From NCBI GenBank assembly GCA_947311845.1, contig CAMZMU010000081.1:4781473-4845472 (forward strand): a DNA stretch of 64,000 nt. The letters are read 5' to 3'. Of the stretch, positions 57,449 through 64,000 are shown in pieces. The notes beneath the pieces are model-generated. The model was not told the DNA's origin. It saw only the letters and a list, made by a program, of their open reading frames with translations, and ran no database searches. This DNA is from Poa pratensis (taxonomy: Eukaryota; Streptophyta; Magnoliopsida; Poales; Poaceae). Both the position numbers and the translations under genes were made by a program. Each line of letters starts with the position of its first letter. The first letter of the stretch is position 1.

Positions 57449-58213
57449 GCGTCCTCTTCCTCTGCGCCGTGAGCTACCACTCTCTTTCAATTGTCGTTCT
57501 TGAATCTTGAAACATGCACGGAACCCTTGCGCACCGTCGATTAAGTTAATTACTCGATCCAAACTGTATGTGGCATGATGACCGATGCAGGACTACGTCG
57601 ATGACTACGAGGTGAACGTGCCGTTCCGTGTTCTGGCCGGCGTGGGGTGCCGCGTCGAGGCGGCGTGCCCGACGAAGCGCAAGGGCGAGTCGTGCGTCAC
57701 CGCGATCTACGACGTCCCGGTGGTCCCCGGCGCGGTGAGCGAGGAGAAGCGTGGGCACAACTTCGTGATGACAGTGGACTGGGCAGACGTCGACGTCCAC
57801 GACTACAAGTGCGTGGTTTTACCTGGCGGTCGGTCGCCGGAGCTGCTCGTGACCAACGAGAAGGCGGTGGCGTTGGTTGGCCAGTTCGCCGCCAAGGGGA
57901 AGGTGGTCGCCAGCATAGATCAGGGGCACCTGGTCCTCTCCGCTGCGGGGCTCCTCAAGGGCAAGAGATGCGCGAGCGGAGTCCCCATGTGAGTGATCGC
58001 CAACCTCGCCGGCGCGGTCGCCGTGGAGCCTGAAGGAGCGGTCGCCGACGGGAAGCTCGTGACGGCAGCGAGCTGGCCGGACCTTGCGAGGTTCATATCC
58101 CACCTCGTGGATCTCTTGGGCATCACCGTCTCATTCTGAAGTTGTAACGTTTTTGCTAAAGCTCGGTTGCCCGAGATTTAATTTGCCGCTCGGTCGACGA
58201 TTAACTCCGCGTC

Positions 58214-58235
58214 GATCGATCGATCGATCGATCAG
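58214..58235. repeat. (GATC)n microsatellite
   Basis: About five ATCG/GATC units just 3' of the DJ-1 gene. Confidence 0.85.
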
Positions 58236-58395
58236 GCTTCCTTGAGTCAGACACGCAGGTAGATGGTTGGGCTGTGGCCCGTTTGTAGGTTGGGTTTTTT
58301 CCTTTCGTTTTTGTTTCAGCTATTTATTGGGGCCTTTTGATTTTCTCGGTTTTTGGCTGAGCTTTTTTTGTGTTGCCGTTTGGGCTTTTAATATA

Positions 58396-60042
58396 CTAGT
58401 TGATATGTACGTGCAACGCACGTCTTCATAATTAAACGGACAATTTACAAGTAGGGAAGACAGTACCAAGGGCAGGCCACGCACGTGTAACCTTGAGAAA
58501 GTTGTAATGGGTGTTTGAGTATCATAATGTTTTTGATGTTTGCTAGATCATTTGAATCCCGCCCTTCTTTAATGAGCTGCATTTCTATTCGAAATCCTAA
58601 GTTTCCAAAAATCACAGAAAAAATCAGGATGTAGATATTGTTGAGATATATAATCGTGTAAAATTTAGCTTTAAATTCGTTGTATTTGGGCTACACAACA
58701 CATTTTCAAAAATTTGTAATTTTTTTCCCGATTTGTCTTATTTCTGCAGCCCAATATATATACACACAGTAATGAAAAAAGGCAGCAAGCAGAAAATAGG
58801 GTCATGTAAGAAACCCTAGCAGTATTAAACAACACAAAATTCAGGTACCGAGCAGTGACTCTTGTTGGAGATAGACATGTCGTGATAACAGCAAATTCAG
58901 CAAAGACAATATCTTTTCTAAGTTCATGACTGAACCATATACATTATTGACGATCATGGTCCCTCAAAAAATTATTCACTGCTATCTTCTGGAAGCGAAC
59001 CTAAATTATTGCGCACCTTGGACGAAAAATATTTTTAATCTGCTATCTTCTGGAAGTGAACCTGTATGTGACCAGGCAATCTAGACTTTAGCTAACCATA
59101 ATACAAGCCCTATATCGAATGGATCAAGAATAAACATGCAAAATTATGGTGACAAGATAACCGATCCAAGCCGATTTGTCAGAAATTAAGACTGGCAGAG
59201 TTGAAAAAATTAAGACTGACAGAGTTGGAATTTTTTTTTAAACTGACAGAGTTCATTGGTCTTTACAAAATGCAGGGCCGCTGATCATGCCCGGTGCCCC
59301 TGTAGAACACATACATATCGCTGCTGCCGTAGAGGCCGGTGTTGAGGTTGACAGCTTAGCCGTCCGCGGTGTAGATTGTGTAGGGGTGGTTCGACCAGAG
59401 CTTGATGCCGATGGGCTGAGTCTTCTTTCCGAGCCCCTCGAGCACGGCGTCGCCACGGAGCGGCACGGTGACGGATGGCATAGGATGGGCAGCAGGAGGC
59501 CCAGGAGAAGGAGGTAAGGGAAGCACGCGGGGAGCCGACTCGACGGTACTTACAACCAGCTCATAGCCGCACAGGGAACCCCAAGTATAGTTAGATTTTA
59601 GCTTTGTGGGTGCCTACGGAGGCGTAGATCAGACGCGACGGGGGCTCGGACCTGGGAGGGACAAAGCAGTGCAGCGGGCTTGCGCAGGCAGGACGACGGC
59701 GTGCAGCGCAACACGCGAACTGAGGCGGAACGGAGGGCGGATGGCTTTCTCGCCGGCGCGGCGCGGCGCATGGGCACGGAAACGCAGGTGACCCGTCGTC
59801 CCGGCGGTGGTGGTGTCCGCCGCCTTTGTCGTCTGTTCTTGTCGGGAAGAGAGTTAAAAGTGAACCGGTACAATGGCAAATTTGTTGTGTTATGTGATTT
59901 GGTGGTAGGGCAAAACGGTCCAAACTGGACAATGTTGAGTTGTCAAACATTGGGACGATATGAGCCGTTTGATCGGATATTGAACGGTCCAGATTTAAAG
60001 ACACAGCTCAACACAAGTTTGCTCTTTTAATAGTAGTATAGA
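58396..60042 (-). mobile_element. Non-autonomous Helitron, 1.65 kb
   Basis: On the minus strand it starts TCTATACTACTATTAAAAGA after A (60,042). It ends with hairpin ACGTGCGTTGCACGT, then ACATATCAACTAG (58,396), before T. TC...CTAG, the hairpin 10-12 bases from the end, and A|T insertion are all canonical. The two other array units keep the empty site (TTTTGATATA joined to TTATAGAGATTT near 60,560 and to CGATAGAGATTT near 61,090). No Rep/helicase. Confidence 0.92.
59275..59540 (-). pseudogene. Possible gene fragment captured by the Helitron
   Basis: A GC-rich minus-strand reading MPSVTVPLRGDAVLEGLGKK then TQPIGIKLWSNHPYTIYTAD runs into a TAG. It continues in frame as AVNLNTGLYGSSDMYVFYRG before ending near 59,280. 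It has a protein-like composition, but I do not recognise the family. Confidence 0.4.
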
Positions 60043-61800
60043 TGATAGAGATTTTCTAAAACATTTTTTTAGTGGAACCGTCTACGTCTTTTTGTTTTGG
60101 CAGAGAGGGACGTTGCCACGCTGGAATTTTAGTGTGCAATTGCATAAGAATTTTTAACGTGTAATTGCATAATTTTTTAATTATGTAATTGCACATTAAT
60201 ATTTAGCGTGCATTTACACAAAAAATTAGCGTGCAATTGCACACATTTTTTTAGCAATGCAATCTACACATGATTTTTTTTTAACGTGCAATTGCACTTC
60301 AATTCTGCTTAGCGTGTTGCACATGATTTTTTAGCGTGCAATTGCGTACTAAATTTTTTTGACGTGCAATTGCACATGAAATTTTTTAGCACGCAATTAC
60401 ACATGTATATCTAGCGTGAAGTTGCACATGGATTTGCTTAGCGTGTGGAGCCATAATATAGTTGCATATGCCTTTTTATAGTTTCTACTGTTTTTTGGGC
60501 CTTTTGATTTTCTGGGTTTGCTGGGCTTTTTTTGTGTTGTGTTTGCGCCTTTTGATATATTATAGAGATTTGTTTAAACATTTTTTAGTGGAACTGTCTA
60601 TGTCGTTCCGTTTTGGCAAGGAGGGGCGTTGCCACGCTCGAATTTAACTTGCAATTGCATATGAATTTTTAACGTGTAATTGCATACGTTTTTTATTTAT
60701 GCATGTAATTGCAGGCGAATATTTAGCGTGCAGTTACACAAGTATTTTAGCGTGCAATTGCACACGATTTATTTAGCAATGCAATTTACACATGATTTTT
60801 TTAATGCGCAATTGCACATCAATTTTGCTTAGCGTGTTGCACATGAATTTTTAGCGTGCAATTGCATATTAACTTTTTTTAACGTGCAATTGCACATGAA
60901 TTTTTTAGCACGCAATTACACATGTATATCTGGCGTGCGGTTGCATATGGATTTACTTAGCGTGCAGTCGCACATGGAGCCACAATATAGTTGCATATGC
61001 CTTTTTATAGTTTCTACTATTTTTTGGCCCTTTCGATTTTTTGGCTTTAGCTGGGATTTTTGTGTGTTGCGTTTGGGCCTTTTGATATACGATAGAGATT
61101 TTCCTTAAAACATTTTTTTAGTGGAAACGTCCGTGTCATTTCGTTTTGGCAGGGAGGGGCGTTGCCACGTTCGAATTTAGCGTGCAATTGCATATAAATT
61201 TTTAACGTGTAATTGCATACGTTTTTATTTATGCATGTCATTGCACGTGAATATTTAGCGTGAAGCTACACAAGTATTTTAGCTTGCAATTGCACACGAT
61301 TTTTTAGCAATGCATTTTGCACATGATTTTTAAACGTGCAATTGCACATCAATTTTGTATAGCGTGTGGTTGCACATGAATTTTTAGCGTGCAATTTCAT
61401 ACTAACTATTTTTAACATGCAATTGCACATGAATTTTTCTAGCATGCAATGCACATGAATATCTAGGTTGCACATGAATTTGCTTAGCGTGCAGTTGCAC
61501 ATAGAACCACAGCGTAGTTGCATATGCCTTTTTATAGTTTGTAATTGTATTTTTTCCTTGCGTGCATTTTTAAATTGCATATGAATTCAGCGTGCAATCG
61601 CATATTCAATTTTGTACATATAACTCTATTTTCCATCTCTTTTATAATCGCATCCGCAATTGCAAACTTTTCTAGCGTGCAATTGCACACGATATTTTTC
61701 ATCGTGCAACCGGATATGCTACTTTTTACAATATGAGCTTTTATACAATTTATTCTTTTCAAGTTTTAGTTGCTTCCGTTATTTTTTGTATTAACGGGAC

Positions 61801-62437
61801 GGCTGTGATTTTTCTTGTACCATGTCTTTGTTTGTAAAGAAATTTTAGCAGAGTCTAGTTTTGGAAGTGGAAGCCCAGTTAGGAGACACCTAAAGTTCAA
61901 TTAACTGTACAAAAACCCAAGCCCAGTTAAATAACAACAAATAAAAAAAGTAACACAAAGCCTCAACGGATGGTTCGTACAGGGGGAGGGGAAACGCGCT
62001 TGGTCTAGGAAGCCTCATCGGCTGACGTACGTCGACCGAGATTTATCTTAAATCTCGCTCGACCGAGCGATAGGCGCTCCCAAGTTGTAATGCATCTCTG
62101 CGACTGTAATAACTGTGTGAACTCTGCCACATTCTGAAACTCTGTCTCGAACCTTCCAGAGTTCAGAGATTGTCGTTAATGACAAATATTAATAAGTTTC
62201 TTGTTAATCGAGAACTAACACAGGAATATCCAACTCTACGTGCACTCTTAACTAGTTGTATCAGATATTTGTTCGCTACTTCGCTCACTATGCTCTCTAC
62301 GGACTCTCCCTCGTTTGTTTGCCGTAAGGCTATGTGTTTGGAGTGTAATGGATCTCGGCAAACCAATCGGAGCCGTCAAATGACTGTTTCCCTCACATTG
62401 CTCTGCCGAGTGCGTTATATGTGGAAAAACTCTGGCA
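61801..62437. other. Intergenic, no gene recognised
   Basis: Contains a short hairpin CGAGATTTATCTTAAATCTCG near 62,038. No coding or RNA signature. Confidence 0.45.
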
Positions 62438-62724
62438 AACCAACCTCGGGTTGGATGGTTAGAAGAGTGGTTGTACCCTAGTTCAGCCCACCAGAGTTCA
62501 AACCTCAGGTTTGCATTTAGGCGGAATATATTCTTCAGTGGGAGGCGACGTTCCCTTCGACAGCGAGACACCCGTGGTGACTTCGTCAATCTCAAGACTC
62601 AGTCGGCTCAGTATTTCGGAGGTGTTCATAGGGCTAGGGTGTGCGTGCATCCGTTCATAGGGGTGAGTGTATGCGTGTGTATGTGAGCGTCTGCGTTTGT
62701 ACTGTGTTTCGCAAAAAAAAGAGG
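62438..62724 (+). mobile_element. Au-type SINE, 15-bp TSD
   Basis: A tRNA-like head (GGTTGGATGGTTAGAAGAG for box A, CCAGAGTTCAAACCTCAG for box B). The body is typical of grass Au SINEs: CAGTGGGAGGCGACGTTCCC, GGTGTTCATAGGGCTAGGGT, GTGTATGTGAGCGTCTGCGT. The tail is TGTACTGTGTTTCGC plus A(8). Perfect TSD GGAAAAACTCTGGCA lies at 62,423-62,437 and 62,725-62,739. Confidence 0.92.
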
Positions 62725-62813
62725 GGAAAAACTCTGGCATATTCTTGTTTACCAAGTGCAAACGTGCGCTTCTACTTCAGTGCTCCGCCCTAAACCATAT
62801 AAACATAGAGACC

Positions 62814-62873
62814 CCGTATATTTTTCCGGTAGCTGGAGTTGCTCCGTATATTTTTCCGGTAGCTGGAGCTGAC
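62814..62873. repeat. Two-unit 30-bp tandem repeat
   Basis: CCGTATATTTTTCCGGTAGC plus TGGAG occurs at 62,814 and 62,844. Confidence 0.85.
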
Positions 62874-62925
62874 CAGGGAGGCTCGGGCTCGCTTGTAAAC
62901 AATTCTGGGGAAAAAAGAGCAAAAT

Positions 62926-62998
62926 TGGTGGAGCTGGGATTCAAACCTGGTTCTGACGGGTGAAGCGCAGAGAGCAAAGCCGCTTGGCTAGATGTGAC
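62926..62998 (-). other. tRNA-like sequence (pseudo)
   Basis: The minus strand has TAGCCAAGCGGCTT (box A-like) and GGTTTGAATCCCAGCTCCAC plus CA (box B and a CCA-like end), spaced as in a tRNA. The acceptor and T stems do not pair well, so it is a tRNA-derived relic at best. Confidence 0.3.
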
Positions 62999-64000
62999 TT
63001 GATGATTCTGAATGCATCCTTTATATAATATTATGAATTCTTGTGTCCTTCATTGAGCACACCCTACATAACCGAGAAAAGATTTTCATCGTTTTAGACT
63101 CATTAATCATAGAAATTGAATACTAAATCATTCAAAATTAATTCTTAGAAATTAACAACATGAAATTAAAATATAGATAAACCCATTTTCATGAAAAACT
63201 TCATGATTATAGCACCGTACTAAACATCAAAAATACAGGACATTGTGTGCATCTTGTATGCACTCCTAGCGGGAGCATGGGACCAGGCGTGGCCGGCGGT
63301 GGGAGCATCGAGGCATCGCCTTCTTTTCTTGCTATGCTCGCTGACTCTCGGTAATTTGGACGGTATCCAAAAGAACATATTATATCGTTTCGCTTGTATG
63401 GAATGTAACCTAATGTAACGCACGCAACTCCTCCTATTGTGCTAGGAAAAAAATTATTTGCAAAAAGAAAAAGAGCTTCTCGCGCCAGACCGAGTCGAGC
63501 CAGGCTTGGCCCAAGGTCGTTTCGGTCGAGTAAAAGGTAGCTCGGCTCGGACCATCGCTGTAGCGGATCGAGTCAAGCTCGGAGCGAGCTGAACAACTCG
63601 GTTTGTATATAGATCCAAACCATGCAATAAAACACTAGAAGATATAAACCTTGTAATGTAAACCAAGTACATGCAACCCTAAAAATTAGATCCACAACAT
63701 GCATGCCTGCATGCCTCGATCGCCATATAGACCTAAAGATGCAGCCCTAAAAATGTAGACACATAGTAAATGACAATGTAGACCCACAACATGAAATGAA
63801 ACAAATATGCAAAAATAACCACCTAGGCAGAAACCATGCAACCTAGTGATCTTGACCACTAAATGCGATCAAATCCATATGTAGACCCACAACATGAAAT
63901 GTAAGCCATATGCAAAAATAACCATCTAAACTGAGAATGTGCAACATAGATAGGAGTGTTGCATTTGGGTCCACACCTCCCAAAAGTGGTAGATACATAC
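62999..64000. other. AT-rich end of window, no gene
   Basis: A CTCGGCTCG/GAGCGAGCTG-rich patch at 63,480-63,600 is of unknown origin. A diverged direct repeat (TGTAGACCCACAACATGAAA ... ATATGCAAAAATAACCA) lies at about 63,776 and 63,881. Confidence 0.4.

Larger units (their letters stand above)
51322..58139 (+). pseudogene. Two-domain DJ-1/PfpI protein, split by chromovirus
   Basis: Plant DJ-1D/E/F-type genes encode two fused DJ-1/PfpI (class I glutamine amidotransferase-like) domains; some act as glyoxalases or protein-repair enzymes. Exon 1: 51,322-51,933, continuing at 57,454-57,468 after the transposon. Domain 1 is complete: VLMVCGDYMEDYE near the N-terminus, PGGR near residue 90, nucleophile Cys123 in ALTCHSQLLLAAAG. 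The element splits codons coding GV|LFLCA. A 122-bp intron follows (57,469-57,590, GTGAGC...TGCAG). Exon 2 encodes domain 2: DYVDDYEVNVPFRVLAGVG, VLPGGRSPELL. There the expected catalytic CHG reads ASIDQGHLVLSAAG, lacking Cys. An in-frame TGA at 57,990-57,992 cuts it; homologous sequence continues in frame to TGA at 58,137-58,139. As it stands, exon 1 would read into the LTR and stop at 51,955-51,957 (211 residues), keeping domain 1. Confidence 0.9.
58316..61800. repeat. About 530-bp tandem array of GTGCAATTGCAC palindromes
   Basis: Three units start near 58,316, 60,479 and 61,009 at a ...GGGCCTTTTGATTTTCTGGG-like phrase; a decayed fourth begins near 61,537. Without the Helitron, unit 1 is about 516 bp. 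Each unit contains TTTAGTGGAA, GTTTTGGCAGGGAGGG, then a dozen or so 25-35-bp subrepeats of the form TTTAGCGTGCAATTGCACAT. The GTGCAATTGCAC core is a perfect 12-base palindrome. Reading frames (for example 61,266-61,580 -) just repeat the motif and are not credible genes. Confidence 0.85.

Noticed and set aside
60060..61740. CRISPR-like spacing of short repeats
   Set aside because: Repeats are imperfect, lack unique spacers, have no cas genes and the DNA is plant nuclear.
61266..61762. Cys-rich repetitive minus-strand frames in the tandem array
   Set aside because: They translate the GTGCAATTGCAC subrepeat (MCNC-like units); no start context or conservation between units.

Overview
This window looks like nuclear DNA of a grass, most likely Triticeae (wheat/Aegilops/barley group). 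That is inferred from a two-exon plant 3-ketoacyl-CoA synthase, a plant two-domain DJ-1/PfpI gene, an Au-type SINE, Stowaway and Harbinger MITEs, Sirevirus-like and chromovirus LTR retrotransposons, and heavy nesting. It is gene-poor. I support only two host protein genes, and both are broken.

Layout. 1-5.9 kb: partial minus-strand Sirevirus-like Copia element (gag plus a 2.2-kb LTR, no pol seen). 5.9-10 kb: AT-rich DNA with a 1.06-kb hAT element (8-bp target-site duplication, TSD) and a Stowaway MITE. 10.07-14.04 kb: minus-strand KCS gene with a one-base frameshift and a 2.4-kb intron holding two MITEs. 14.5-19.4 kb: a LINE fragment, an hAT MITE and a micro-retroposition scar. 19.5-38.0 kb and 39.0-48.4 kb are two diverged direct copies of one segment (A and B). 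Copy A received an 8.4-kb Gypsy element (20,338-28,715) and a candidate 7.2-kb Helitron (29,529-36,748), the latter carrying a 3.2-kb LTR element with an RRM-like ORF. Copy B received a deleted chromovirus (41,594-44,938) and LINE pieces, themselves hit by a Mutator-type and a Harbinger-type element. Each copy preserves empty sites for insertions in the other. 51.3-58.1 kb: DJ-1/PfpI gene split by a nearly intact Reina-like chromovirus with LTRs differing at one of 344 positions. 58.3-61.8 kb: roughly 530-bp tandem array built from GTGCAATTGCAC-type palindromes, its first unit split by a minus-strand Helitron. 62.4-62.7 kb: an Au-type SINE with 15-bp TSDs. The last kilobase holds no gene I can support.

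Interaction. There is no operon-like or pathway logic. The content is a record of nested transposition. TSDs, paired LTRs and in-window empty sites allow many insertions to be bounded to the base and ordered. Family names rest on recognised motifs without a database search. TSDs, terminal sequences and LTR lengths were read directly from the sequence.
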